Of a DNA stretch of 64,000 nucleotides, positions 36,909 through 48,100 are shown piece by piece. A program made the translations under genes and the position numbers. This DNA is from JADLDB01 sp040755835 (GTDB lineage: Bacteria > Myxococcota > Myxococcia > Myxococcales > Myxococcaceae). Under the pieces are notes generated by a model. That model did no database searches and was not told the origin of the DNA. It was given only the letters and a program-made list of their open reading frames with translations. The stretch's first letter is position 1. Each line of letters opens with the position of its first letter. Location of the stretch: positions 1-64,000 of the forward strand of contig JBFMAB010000052.1 in NCBI GenBank assembly GCA_040755835.1. The letters are read 5' to 3'.

Positions 36909-37391
36909 ATGGCCACCATCCGTGAGCGGCTCGACGCAGACCTGAAGGACGCGATGCGCGCGAAGGACCAGCTGAAGCTGGACACCATTCGCGCGGTGAA
37001 GAGCGCCATCAAGTACAAGGAGGTCGAGGGCGAGGCGAAGGTGCTGGACGAGCCCGGCATCCTCGGGGTGCTGACGAGCATGGTGAAGCAGCGCCGGGAC
37101 TCGGTGGAGGAGTTCACCAGGGCCGGCCGCCGGGAGCTGGCCGACAAGGAGCTCGCGGAGATCGCCGTCCTGCAGGCGTACCTGCCGAAGCAGCTGTCGG
37201 CCGAGGAGCTCAGCGCCGAGGTGACGAAGGCGATCGCCGAGGCCGGCGCGAAGTCGATGAAGGATTTGGGCGCCGTCATGAAGATTCTCACCCCCCGCCT
37301 CAAGGGGCAGGCCGAGGGCAAGGCGATCAGCGAGGAGGTCAAGGCCCAGCTGGCGAAGCTCGGTTCAGGGGTGAGCCGGGCCGGATGCTGA
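36909..37391 (+). CDS. yqeY: GatB/YqeY domain protein
   Basis: The 160-residue protein is a stand-alone GatB/YqeY protein: IRERLDADLKDAMRAKDQLK, LDTIRAVKSAIKYKEVE, ELAEIAVLQAYLPKQLS and AKSMKDLGAVMKILTPRLKG are all characteristic. The domain is the tRNA-binding tail of GatB, but the stand-alone protein's role is unsettled. The gene sits between rpsU and dnaG as in many Gram-negative and Gram-positive macromolecular-synthesis operons. A GAAGGAG ribosome binding site is visible. Its stop overlaps the dnaG start by 7 bp, implying translational coupling. Confidence 0.95.
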   Translation: MATIRERLDADLKDAMRAKDQLKLDTIRAVKSAIKYKEVEGEAKVLDEPGILGVLTSMVKQRRDSVEEFTRAGRRELADKELAEIAVLQAYLPKQLSAEELSAEVTKAIAEAGAKSMKDLGAVMKILTPRLKGQAEGKAISEEVKAQLAKLGSGVSRAGC

Positions 37392-39139
37392 TCCCCGAGT
37401 CGAAGATCCAGGAGGTGCGCGAGCGCGTCGACATGATCGCGCTGGTGCAACGCCACGGGGTCGAGCTGAAGAAGTCGGGGCGCAGCTACAAGGGCCTGTG
37501 CCCGTTCCACCAGGAGAAGTCGCCGTCCTTCTACGTCTGGGCCGACGAGAAGCGCTTCAAGTGCTTCGGCTGCCAGGCCGGCGGCGACGCGATCGCCTTC
37601 GTGCAGCGCCTGCTGGGCAAGCCCTTCGTCGACACGGTGCGCGACCTCGCGAAGGAGCTCGGCATCGACCTCGAGGCGTCGGTCGATCCGGCGATGAAGG
37701 AGAAGCAGCAGGTGAAGGAGGCGACCGACTTCGCGGCGCGCCACTTCGTCGAGCGCCTGTGGGATCCGGCCGTCGGGCACCACGCGCGCGAGTACCTGCG
37801 CAGCCGCGGGCTGACCGAGGACGTGATGCGCGCCTTCGGCCTGGGCTGGGCGCCGCTCGCGTGGACGGAGTTGGCCGACAAGCTGCGCGAGCACGGGCTG
37901 CTGGCCTTCGGCGAGAAGGCGGGCCTGGTGGCGCCGCGCAAGAGCGGCGACGGCTACTACGACACGTTCCGCGGGCGGATCATGATCCCCATCCGCAGCC
38001 CGGAAGGGCGCACCATCGCCTTCGGCGGGCGCCTGCTCGAGGGCGACGACGGGCCGAAGTACCTCAACTCGCGCGAGAACAAGCTCTACACCAAGTCCGA
38101 CGTCCTCTACGCGACGGACCAGGCGAAGGATGAGATCCGCAAGAAGAAGTCCGCCGTGCTGGCCGAGGGCTACTTCGACGCCATCGGCCTCCACCAGGCC
38201 GGGGTGAAGAACGCGCTCGCCTTGTGCTCGACGGCGCTCACGCCGGGGCACCTCGCGCTGCTCGGCCGCCTCGAGGCGAAGGAGCTCGTGCTGCTGCTCG
38301 ACGGCGACGAAGCCGGCCGCAAGGCGGTGGAGCGCCTCGCCGGGCCGATCCTGAACGCCGCCGCCAACTGCCGCGTCGCCGTGCTGCCCGAAGGCGAGGA
38401 CCCCGACACCTTCGCCCGCAAGGTGGGCGCCGAGGCCGTGCAGAAGCTGCTGCACGACGCGCCCACGCTGACCCAACACCTCTTCAAGACCATGCTGCCC
38501 GACGGGCCCGCCTCGTCCTTCGAGGACAAGATGGCCGCGCTCGAGCGCCTCAAGCCCGTCACCGCGCAGATCCCCGTCGGCCTCGTCCGCAGCGCCTTCT
38601 TCGGCGCCATGGCCCGCCACTTCGGCCTGCCCGCGCAGGAGCTCGAGGCGGCCCTGCGCTCGAAGGCCGCCCCGCCCGTTCGCGCGGCCCCCAAGCCCGC
38701 CGCCCCCGCCGAGCCCCCACCGGACCAGCTCGAGGCCAGCTGGGCCGCCTGCGTCCTGCGCGACCGCGGCCTGCTCCACCGCGACGAGCACCGCGTCGTC
38801 GACGAGCTGAAACACATGGGATTACGGGCGCTTATCGGCGGAATCCAGCAGGGCCGCAGCCCCGAGGACGCGCTCTATGACGCCTCGGACGCGCTCAAGG
38901 CGGCGCTGCAGAAGGCCGCGGATTTCCTCCCGGCGGATCCGGCGGCGCTGGAACAGGCCTTCGGGCACGTGTGTCGGAGGCTGAAATTGCGGTCGGTTGA
39001 GGACCGCCTGCAGCGCATCGCGCGGGAGACGGCGAAGGTGCCGGGCGCGTCGACCGACCTCACGCAAGACACCCGCGACCTGCTCGAAGAGCGGGGGCAG
39101 CTGCTCGACTTGAAGCGGCGGCTGCTGTCACAGAAATGA
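37385..39139 (+). CDS. dnaG: DNA primase
   Basis: DnaG makes RNA primers for both strands during replication. The 584-residue protein has the N-terminal CHC2 zinc ribbon (C39-x2-H42 ... C60-x2-C63, in GLCPFHQEKS and FKCFGCQAGG). A catalytic core follows with the basic groove ADDED around YLNSRENKLYTKSDVLYA. The TOPRIM fold shows AEGYFDAI (about residue 260) and LLLDGDEAGRKA (about residue 305). The C-terminal helical DnaB-interaction domain is present after a Pro/Ala linker (APPVRAAPKPAAPAEPPP). Its start overlaps the yqeY stop. Confidence 0.97.
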   Translation: MLIPESKIQEVRERVDMIALVQRHGVELKKSGRSYKGLCPFHQEKSPSFYVWADEKRFKCFGCQAGGDAIAFVQRLLGKPFVDTVRDLAKELGIDLEASVDPAMKEKQQVKEATDFAARHFVERLWDPAVGHHAREYLRSRGLTEDVMRAFGLGWAPLAWTELADKLREHGLLAFGEKAGLVAPRKSGDGYYDTFRGRIMIPIRSPEGRTIAFGGRLLEGDDGPKYLNSRENKLYTKSDVLYATDQAKDEIRKKKSAVLAEGYFDAIGLHQAGVKNALALCSTALTPGHLALLGRLEAKELVLLLDGDEAGRKAVERLAGPILNAAANCRVAVLPEGEDPDTFARKVGAEAVQKLLHDAPTLTQHLFKTMLPDGPASSFEDKMAALERLKPVTAQIPVGLVRSAFFGAMARHFGLPAQELEAALRSKAAPPVRAAPKPAAPAEPPPDQLEASWAACVLRDRGLLHRDEHRVVDELKHMGLRALIGGIQQGRSPEDALYDASDALKAALQKAADFLPADPAALEQAFGHVCRRLKLRSVEDRLQRIARETAKVPGASTDLTQDTRDLLEERGQLLDLKRRLLSQK

Positions 39140-39154
39140 AGGTGCACCAGTTAT

Positions 39155-39184
39155 TTGAAAGACGACGGTCACCTGGAGTAACAG
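39155..39184 (+). promoter_or_regulatory. Weak candidate promoter for rpoD
   Basis: TTGAAA (39155-39160) and TAACAG (39179-39184), separated by 18 bp, lie 47 bp upstream of the rpoD ATG in the 91-bp dnaG-rpoD spacer. The -35 is good and the -10 poor, so rpoD may mainly be read through from upstream. Confidence 0.3.
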
Positions 39185-39230
39185 CGGCCGCTCGTTTGAA
39201 GCCGGCCCCCCTCTCGGGAGAGAACTGAAC

Positions 39231-41447
<2,217 letters not shown>

Positions 41448-41455
41448 CGGATTCT

Positions 41456-41480
41456 CCCTCTCCCCCGTCGGGGGAGAGGG
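41456..41480 (+). terminator. Perfect hairpin repeat after rpoD
   Basis: CCCTCTCCCCC and GGGGGAGAGGG form a perfect 11-bp stem with a GTC loop, starting nine bases after the rpoD stop. No T-run follows; instead comes GCGGGGGTGAGGGG. The CCCTCTCCCC/GGGGAGAGGG plus GGGGTGAGGG arrangement resembles a dispersed palindromic element seen after genes in many GC-rich bacteria. It may act as a transcription barrier, a 3' stabiliser or both. Confidence 0.55.
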
Positions 41481-41502
41481 CGGGGGTGAGGGGCAGAGCC
41501 CA

Positions 41503-42270
41503 TCACGGCGCCAGCGCCGTCTCCGCCCCCCGCTTCGTCGGCCGCGTCGCCACCAGCCGGTGGCACCGCGCCAGCACCTGCTCGGCCAGCTTCCTCGAGC
41601 CGTCCTCGAGCAGCTTGCGGTGCAACTCCTCCAGCTTCGTCCCCACGCGCGGCGGCGCGGCGGAGTCCTGTCCCCGGACGCGCTCGTGCACCGTGAAGAG
41701 GATGGTGCCCGTCTTCACGTCGAAGAGCGTCGCCTCCAGCACGCCCGCGGACTCGAACGTCGTCCCCGGGAAGAAGAGCGCCCCCACGACGGTGGCGAAG
41801 CCCCAGGCGAAGGCGTTGGGGCGCGTCACGTCGTTGAAGCGGTGCCGGTAGAGCAGCAGGTACTCGGTGCGGTAGCGCGCCGCCAGCTCACGCAGGCCGG
41901 GCAGGCCCGAAGCGACGGGCCACTCGGTGGACACCTCGGTGGACAAGTCGACGAGGCCACTCGACTCGAGCGCATCGACCAGCTTCGCGGGCACGGCCTC
42001 GAGCGGCACACCCTCCTCCGGCGAGTAACCCGACGCGACGGGCAGCACCCCCACCCTCGCGTTCTCCTCGAGGAAGACCGGCGCGGCGAGGATCTGCTTG
42101 AGCTCGGCCTCGCCGACGGACATGCGATCGCGCCGGAAGTGGTTGTCTTCGAGGATGGGCGCGACGGGCGCGGCCTCGAGGACGAGCGGCGCCATCGAAG
42201 GCATGGCGGTCTTCTGGGCGGCGCAGCTGGCGACGAGGACGGCGGCGAGGGACAGGAGCGTTCGGTGCAT
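41503..42270 (-). CDS. Lipoprotein of unknown function
   Basis: The 255-residue protein has a lipobox (MHRTLLSLAAVLVASCAAQ). The mature part has an alpha/beta region, VGVLPVASGYSPEEG, LEAVPAKLVDALESSGL and YRTEYLLLYRHRF. A possible membrane-active segment, NAFAWGFATVVGALFFPG, lies near the middle, followed by VLEATLFDVKTGTILFTVHERV and a helical C-terminus. The layout suggests a DUF-type lipoprotein related to LptE/CsgG-like nucleotide-free assemblies, but I cannot assign a family. An AAGGAGG site nine bases upstream fixes the start. It is convergent with rpoD. Confidence 0.75.
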   Translation of the reverse strand: MHRTLLSLAAVLVASCAAQKTAMPSMAPLVLEAAPVAPILEDNHFRRDRMSVGEAELKQILAAPVFLEENARVGVLPVASGYSPEEGVPLEAVPAKLVDALESSGLVDLSTEVSTEWPVASGLPGLRELAARYRTEYLLLYRHRFNDVTRPNAFAWGFATVVGALFFPGTTFESAGVLEATLFDVKTGTILFTVHERVRGQDSAAPPRVGTKLEELHRKLLEDGSRKLAEQVLARCHRLVATRPTKRGAETALAP

Positions 42271-42363
42271 CACGGTGGGCCTCCTTGTGGTTCGCCAGAG
42301 AGGATGCGATGCACCGGGCAGGCCCGAAGCACGGTGGCCCCATCGTTTCTTCACGGTTTCGTC

Positions 42364-42801
42364 ATGCCCGACTCCGGCCTGCAGATGCGGCTCGAGCAGC
42401 CCGCCCGGCGCCTCGTCGAGGACGGTGAGCGCCGGGAGCCGTCGACGCGCGGTCAACGGCGCGAGACGCTGACGCACTTCGCCGAGCACATCGGGCAGCA
42501 GATCGTGAAGGCGGTTGAGAAGGAGCGCGATCGCCACCTGGCCGAGCGCGAGGAGCGACGGGCAGGCCGCCGCGCCGCCATTCCGCCGAAGGTGGCCGCG
42601 CGCCCGGACGCGGACGTCCACGAGGTGGACGCGCTGCGCGACCAGCTGCCGGCGGACCTGAAGGAGGCGCCGACGGCGGTGCGGCAGCTCGTCCAGGCGC
42701 CGGAGAGGACGATCGCCGCGCCGCGAGGCGCGTTCGATGCGCGGCGGAACACGATGGACGCCGAGGGCGCGAGGCGCGCGGCGGAGGAGGAGCGCGCGTG
42801 A
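42364..42801 (+). CDS. Small charged protein, first gene of the ATL operon
   Basis: This is a 145-residue Arg/Glu-rich hydrophilic protein with a likely helix ETLTHFAEHIGQQIVKAVEK and further charged helices. It has no signal, membrane segment or recognised domain. Its stop overlaps the GTG start of the ATL gene (GTGA), the main argument that it is real. An upstream open frame exists but lacks a good start. It might be a DNA- or nucleoid-associated helper, but nothing proves it. Confidence 0.5.
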   Translation: MPDSGLQMRLEQPARRLVEDGERREPSTRGQRRETLTHFAEHIGQQIVKAVEKERDRHLAEREERRAGRRAAIPPKVAARPDADVHEVDALRDQLPADLKEAPTAVRQLVQAPERTIAAPRGAFDARRNTMDAEGARRAAEEERA

Positions 42802-43127
42802 CGCCGTGGCTCGAGAAGGTGGCCGCGGTGGTGTCCTCCATTCCGAAGGGGCAGACGGCCAGCTACGCCCAGGTGGCGCTCATGGCGGGCAAGCCCGGCG
42901 CATCGCGGGCGGTGGTGCGCGCGCTGCACGCGTTGAACGACGTCCCCTGGTGGCGGGTGGTGAAGAGCGACGGCACGCTGGCGAAGGAGATGTTCGAGAA
43001 GCAGGCGCCGAAGCTGCGGCGGGAAGGTGTCTCGCTGGTCGGCCGTCGAATTCAGAAGGCGGCCCGGCCGAACATCGCGGGCGCGGACGTGGCGCAGGCG
43101 CGCCGGCGCGCGGCGAGGGCCCGGTGA
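42798..43127 (+). CDS. atl: Alkyltransferase-like protein (ATL)
   Basis: The 109-residue protein is the DNA-binding domain of O6-methylguanine methyltransferase: AAVVSSIPKGQTASYAQVALMAGKPGASRAV and VRALHALNDVPWWRVVKSDGTLA. The catalytic Cys of the PCHRV motif is replaced, giving VPWWRVV. That is the hallmark of ATLs, which bind and flip alkylated guanine without transferring the alkyl group and hand it to nucleotide excision repair. It is translationally coupled on both sides (4-bp GTGA overlaps with 42364-42801 and with the hydrolase at 43124). Confidence 0.93.
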   Translation: MTPWLEKVAAVVSSIPKGQTASYAQVALMAGKPGASRAVVRALHALNDVPWWRVVKSDGTLAKEMFEKQAPKLRREGVSLVGRRIQKAARPNIAGADVAQARRRAARAR

Positions 43128-44053
43128 GTCACGCGTCACCGTTCCACCCGGATCTCCAGGCGGCCGCCCGGTGGCTTCCGCGCGGGGTCGGCCGCGGCTG
43201 GCTGGTGAAGCTGATGCGCGCGCTGCCGATGCCGACGCCCCGCCTGCCCGCCGGCGTCACCGTGCGCCAGCACTCGCTCGACGGCCGCGGCAGCGCGTCG
43301 GTGCGCGTCATCGGCGCGGCGGGCGGTGACGGCCCCCGCCCCGCGCTCCTGTGGATTCACGGCGGTGGGTACGTCATCGGCCGCGCGAAGCAGGACGACC
43401 TCCTGTGCGCGCGCTTCGCCACGGCGCTCGGCGTGACGGTCGTCTCGGTGGACTACCGGCTGGCGCCCGAGCACCCGTTCCCCACGCCCGTGGAGGACTG
43501 CCTCGCGGCGTACGAGTGGCTTCACCGGGAGGCGTCGACGCTGGGCATCGATCCGTCGCGCGTCGTCATCGGCGGCCAGAGCGCCGGCGGGGGCCTCGCG
43601 GCGGCGCTGGCGCTGCTGATTCACGATCGCGGGCGACCCGCGCCCCGGCTGCAGCTGCTCGTCTACCCGATGCTGGACGACCGCACCGTCCTGCGCGAGG
43701 GGAATGGCCGCCACCACCGCCTGTGGGACGGGCCGAGCAACCGTCTGGGCTGGACCTCGTACCTGGGCCGCGAGCCCGGGGGCGCGGACGTCCCCGATTA
43801 CGCGGCTCCGGCCCGGCGGGCCGAGCTGCGCGGGCTCCCGGCTGCGTGGATCGGCGTCGGCACCTGCGACCTCTTCCACGACGAGGACGTCGCGTACGCC
43901 GAGAGGCTGCGACAGGCGGGCGTCGGCGTGGAGCTCGAGCGGGTCGACGGCGCCTTTCACGGCTTCGACGCGGCGCTGCCGGGCGCGCCCGTCAGTCAGC
44001 GCTTCTTCGAAGCGCAGTGCGCGGCCATCGCGCGCGCGCTGGGCCGGAGCTGA
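43124..44053 (+). CDS. Alpha/beta hydrolase of the hormone-sensitive lipase family
   Basis: The 309-residue esterase has the HSL-type oxyanion motif WIHGGGYVIG, VVSVDYRLAPEHPFP, the nucleophile elbow IGGQSAGGG and a C-terminal His in GAFHGFD. A catalytic Asp is likely in TCDLFHDED. It would hydrolyse short-chain esters in the cytoplasm (no signal peptide). It starts at GTG overlapping the ATL stop, so it is co-expressed with a DNA-damage protein, a pairing with no obvious metabolic reason. Confidence 0.9.
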   Translation: MSHASPFHPDLQAAARWLPRGVGRGWLVKLMRALPMPTPRLPAGVTVRQHSLDGRGSASVRVIGAAGGDGPRPALLWIHGGGYVIGRAKQDDLLCARFATALGVTVVSVDYRLAPEHPFPTPVEDCLAAYEWLHREASTLGIDPSRVVIGGQSAGGGLAAALALLIHDRGRPAPRLQLLVYPMLDDRTVLREGNGRHHRLWDGPSNRLGWTSYLGREPGGADVPDYAAPARRAELRGLPAAWIGVGTCDLFHDEDVAYAERLRQAGVGVELERVDGAFHGFDAALPGAPVSQRFFEAQCAAIARALGRS

Positions 44054-44337
44054 AGCCCCGCTCCACGCCGGGAGCCGGGCCCGCCACACAGCCCCGACAG
44101 CCGAGGCGGAGCGCCATCGCCGGCGGCGGCACGTCGTGCGAGGGCACGGGGACGCGGAGGCCCACTACGCCGTCACCTCGACCGCTCTCCGCGCCGGCGG
44201 AGGCGGCGGCGCGCGCAGCGCCCACGCGGCCGCCTCCGTCCCATGTCTCCACTGGCGACATGAGCGGCGAGGGCCTGGCCCGGCAACCCGACTGAGCGGG
44301 GAGCTGCAGGCCACCGCGCAACCCCGCGACAGGGCGG

Positions 44338-44960
44338 CTACTTCCGCAGGACGACGAGGAACGGGGCGAGGATGTGGCGCGTGTACGACTCGAGCAGCGG
44401 GCGCTTCACGCGGATGCGGCGGACGAGGAGGAGGCTGGCGAAGCCGTGGGTGAGGGACCAGAGAGCGAAGACGGTCTCGCGGAGCGGCAGCTCGACGGGG
44501 CGGCCGGCGGCCTGGCCGATCGCACCTCGCCGGCCAGCACGGCGTACGCCCGCTCGGCGAGGGCCTCGAGCTGGGGGAAGCGGCCGTCCTCGTTGAGGCG
44601 GCGGCCGAACATGATCCGGTAGTGCGCGGGGTGGTCGACGGCGAAGGCGACGTAGGCGACGCCGATCGCCTCGAGGCGGCGGTCCGGGCCGGCGCGCTTG
44701 AGCGGCTCCAGCGCGTCCTCGAGGGTGGCGAGGAGCATCCGGTAGCCCTCCTCGGCGACCGCGGCGAGGAGCGCGGTGAGGTCCTCGAAGTGACGGTACA
44801 CCGCGCGGTGATTCACCCCCACCCGGCGAGACACCTCGCGCACGGTGATCTGCTCGACGCTGCCGGTGCTGACGGTGTCCAGCGCAGCGCGCACGAGCGC
44901 GTTGCGCAGGTCGCCGTGGTGGTACGTCGCGCGCTCCTTCCGGGGCTTCCTCGCCGCCAC
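44338..44960 (-). pseudogene. TetR/AcrR-family regulator, frameshifted
   Basis: From ATG 44960 the frame reads a normal TetR N-terminus (ATYHHGDLRNALVRAALD, VREVSRRVGVNHRAVYRHFED). A WHG/TetR_C-type ligand domain follows (VAFAVDHPAHYRIMFGRRL), as far as AYAVLAGEV near 44520. There the continuation switches to a second frame, AIGQAAGRPVELPLRE and LWSLTHGFASLLLVRR, ending at 44338. Restoring one base at GAGGTG-CGATCG joins the two into about 207 residues, the usual TetR length. Either a one-base deletion inactivates it, or the base is missing in the assembly. It is divergent from the tRNA gene; its target is unknown. Confidence 0.8.
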
Positions 44961-45007
44961 GTCCGTTCTCCGCGCCGAGCGCGTCCTGCGCTACAACCGT
45001 CGAAGAC

Positions 45008-45079
45008 GGGCTCATAGCTCAACGGCAGAGCTGGCGGCTCATAACCGCTTGGTTCCAGGTTCGAATCCTGGTGGGCCCA
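45008..45079 (+). tRNA. tRNA with CAT anticodon (Met, possibly Ile2)
   Basis: A full cloverleaf of 72 bases is visible. The acceptor GGGCTCA pairs with TGGGCCC (one G-U). The D-stem is GCTC/GAGC with a 7-base loop, the anticodon stem GGCGG/CCGCT with loop CTCATAA, the variable loop 5 bases, and the T-stem CCAGG/CCTGG with TTCGAAT. A is the discriminator and CCA is not encoded. G1-C72 rules out initiator tRNA. The anticodon arm resembles lysidine-type tRNA-Ile2 as well as elongator Met, so identity needs TilS determinants. A possible -10, TACAAC, lies at 44992-44997. Confidence 0.92.
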
Positions 45080-45152
45080 TTCGCAGATCCCCCGTCGCTC
45101 CCGTGCGTTCCGTGCTGTCATGCGCGCGCACCTCGTCGTCGGGGGACTTCCC

Positions 45153-48100
45153 ATGCGTCGTTTCTCCGGGTTGCTGGCCTTGCTCGCCCTGCCCGCCTTC
45201 GCGCAGGACTTCGACACGCCGAACCGCCAGCTGCAGGAGCGCTCGAACTCCCGCGCCTGCGACGGCTTCACCGCCTTCCTGAAGGCCAACCCGTCGTCGC
45301 CGCTCGCGCGCGAGGCCGAGGCGAAGAAAGCCGCCGCGTGCCTCGCCGCCGGCAAGGGCAACTCCGAGGCGCTGCGGAAGCTGGCGAAGGAAGGCGAGCA
45401 GGACTTCGCCCGCGCCTACGCCGCCTTCATCCTCTTCGAGCGCGGCGAGCTGCCGTTCTCCGTGGTCAGCCCGCTGCTCAAGCGGGCCGCGTCGGGCAGC
45501 GATCGCGTGGCGAAGGAGGCCCGCGCGCTCCTCGTCCGCGGCGGCTTCGTGGAGATGGAGCGCAACTCGTGGGATCTCCCGCGCCTCGTCTCCACCTCGG
45601 AGCTCATCCTCGAGTACGCCAGCAGCGACACCGAGCGCGCCCGCGCGAAGTTCATCCGCAGCCGCCTCCGCGTGCAGCAGGGCGGCAAGGAGGTCGCCGT
45701 GGGCGAGAAGGAGCTCGAGGCGATCGGCGCCGGCGACACCGAGTTCGCCGACGACGCGCTCTACCTCCTCGCCGAGCGCCGCGAAAACGAAGGCCAGTAC
45801 GAGGCCGCGCTCCAGATCTACGACGGCATCGTCAAGCGCTTCTCCGACGTCACCAGCAACATGAAGTCCAGCGCGAGATCGCGCGCCGAGAACATCCGCC
45901 GGCCCACCATCTCGCTCTCCATCCCGTACAACGATCTCCCCGGCGTGAAGCCGCAGGTGCAGGTCAGCTGGCGCAACGTGAAGAATGCGAAGTGGACGCT
46001 GCTCAAGGTGGACCCGCTCGCCGGCGGCCAGGGCAGCTACCCCGACGGCGCCGACGCTCTCGCGCAGCTCAAGACCGGCGTCGCCGGCTCCTGGACCAGC
46101 ACGCTGGAGGTGCCCGTCCGCTACGCCCCGGGCTCGAAGACCTTCGACCTGTCCACCCCGGAGCCCGGCGCCTACGTGCTCGAGGTCGACGCCGACGGCC
46201 AGCGCACCCGTCAGTGGCTGCTCATCACCCAGACCGCCGTCCTCACCAAGTCGGACAACAAGCGCGTCTACGTCTACGTCGCCGACGTCGAGACCGGCGC
46301 CGCGAAGCCCGGCGCGGAGGTCGCGCTGTACCTGTTCGACAACGGCCACACGAAGCTCACCGCCACCACCGGCCCCGACGGCGTCGCGCGCATCGAGGTG
46401 CCCCGCCCGAACAGCTCGATGATCGTCTGGACGAGGTCCGGCACCTCCATCGCCGGCGCGCCGGCGGGCAGCGCCTACTCCTCTTCGTGGGCGAAGGAGC
46501 ACCTCGCCTACGTGATGACCGATCGCCCGCTCTACAAGCCGGGCGAGACGGTCGGCTTCAAGCTGTTCCTCCGCACGCGCGAGGGCGGCCCGTCGGCGCC
46601 GCTCGCCAACACCACCGTCACGCTGCGCATCAGCGACCCGCAGGGCAAGGAGGTCGCGAAGCCGTCGCTCACCACCAACGCCTTCGGCACCGCGCACTTC
46701 ACCCTGCCGCTCGCGAAGAACGCGCCGCTGGGCGCGTGGTCGATGTACGTGCAGTCGAACACCCAGAGCTACCGGCAGTCGGGCCAGCAGTTCCGCGTCG
46801 AAGAGTACAAGCCGCCAGAGTACACCGTCTCGGTCGAGGCGCTCGGCAGCGTCAAGCCCGGCGAGAAGGTGAAGGCCCGGGTGAAGGCCAACTTCTACTC
46901 CGGCGGCCCGGTGGCCAACGCGCAGGGCCGCGCGATCGTCAACATCACCCAGTACGTGCACCAGTTCGGCCCGTGGCCCGACGCGAAGCTCGACGGCGAG
47001 GCGTACGGCTACGGGTACGGCTCCGACGACTACGACGAGGAGTACGGCTACCGCGGGCGCCGCGGGTACTACGGCTGGTACGGCACGCTGGCGCAGCACA
47101 CCGTCACCTTCAAGACGGGCGCCGACGGCACCGCCGACGTCGAACTCCCCCCGCCGCCCAACGGCTACGACTCGGTCCAGTACCAGGTGCAGGTCTTCGT
47201 CACCGACGCCTCGCGCCGGGAGATCCAGGGCAGCGGCACCATCAAGGTGTCGAAGGAACCGTACTTCGTCGACGTCCGCACCTCGCGCTTCCTCTACCGG
47301 CCCGGTGAGAAGGTGACCGTCGACCTGCGCGGCGAAGACGCCAACGGCCGCGCCGCGTCGCCCGACGTCGTGGTGCGCCTGATGCGCCTGTCCGAGGACG
47401 GCAACGCGACCCGCATCGCCGAGACGCGCACGAAGCTGAAGGACGGCACCGGCCGCGTCGTGCTGGACGCCGACGCGCTCGGCATGGCGCGGGTCGAGGT
47501 GCTCGACGGCTCGGCCGAGAAGGACACGCTGCTGGCGCAGAGCGACTTCTGGCTCACCAGCGACACGAAGCCCATTCCCCCGCCCGGCGGCGGCTTCCAG
47601 CTGCTGGTGGACAAGGCACCGCTCAAGGCCGGCGACTCCTTGCGCGTGCTGGTCGCGGCGCAGCAGCCCGGTGGTCACGTCGTGCTGTCGCTGGAGAGTG
47701 ACGTGGTGCACGACCTCCGCGTGGTGGAGCTCAAGGGCCGCGCGCGCTTCGTGGAGATCCCCCTGCGTGCGGACATGGCGCCCAACGCCTGGCTGCTCGC
47801 CACGCGCTTCGAAAACACCAACTACCTGCAGCAGCAGCGCCCGGTGCGCATCGCCGGGAGCGAGGTGCAGCTCGACGTGAAGGTGGACTTCGGCCGCGCC
47901 TCCGCCGAGCCCGGCAGCACGGTGAGCCCCACCGTCCTCGCCACGGGCGCGGCGGCGAACACGCCCACCGAGGTCGCGCTCACCGTCGTCGACGAGGCGC
48001 TCTTCGCCATCGAGCCCGAGCGCACCGACTTCCTGTCCTTCTTCGGCCGCACGCCGCGGCAGCTGTACACGCGCACGTCCTTCAGCCACTACCAGCGCGG

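Noticed and set aside
37385..39139. dnaG as a plasmid- or phage-type primase
   Set aside because: Full CHC2, TOPRIM and helicase-binding regions, plus the rpsU-yqeY-dnaG-rpoD context, mark it as chromosomal DnaG.
44238..44268. CATGTC...GACATG dyad as TetR operator
   Set aside because: It lies between two gene ends (hydrolase stop and TetR stop), not at a promoter.
44338..44960. Programmed ribosomal frameshift in the TetR gene
   Set aside because: There is no slippery heptamer or downstream stimulatory structure at the junction (GAGGTGCGATCG); a missing base is simpler.
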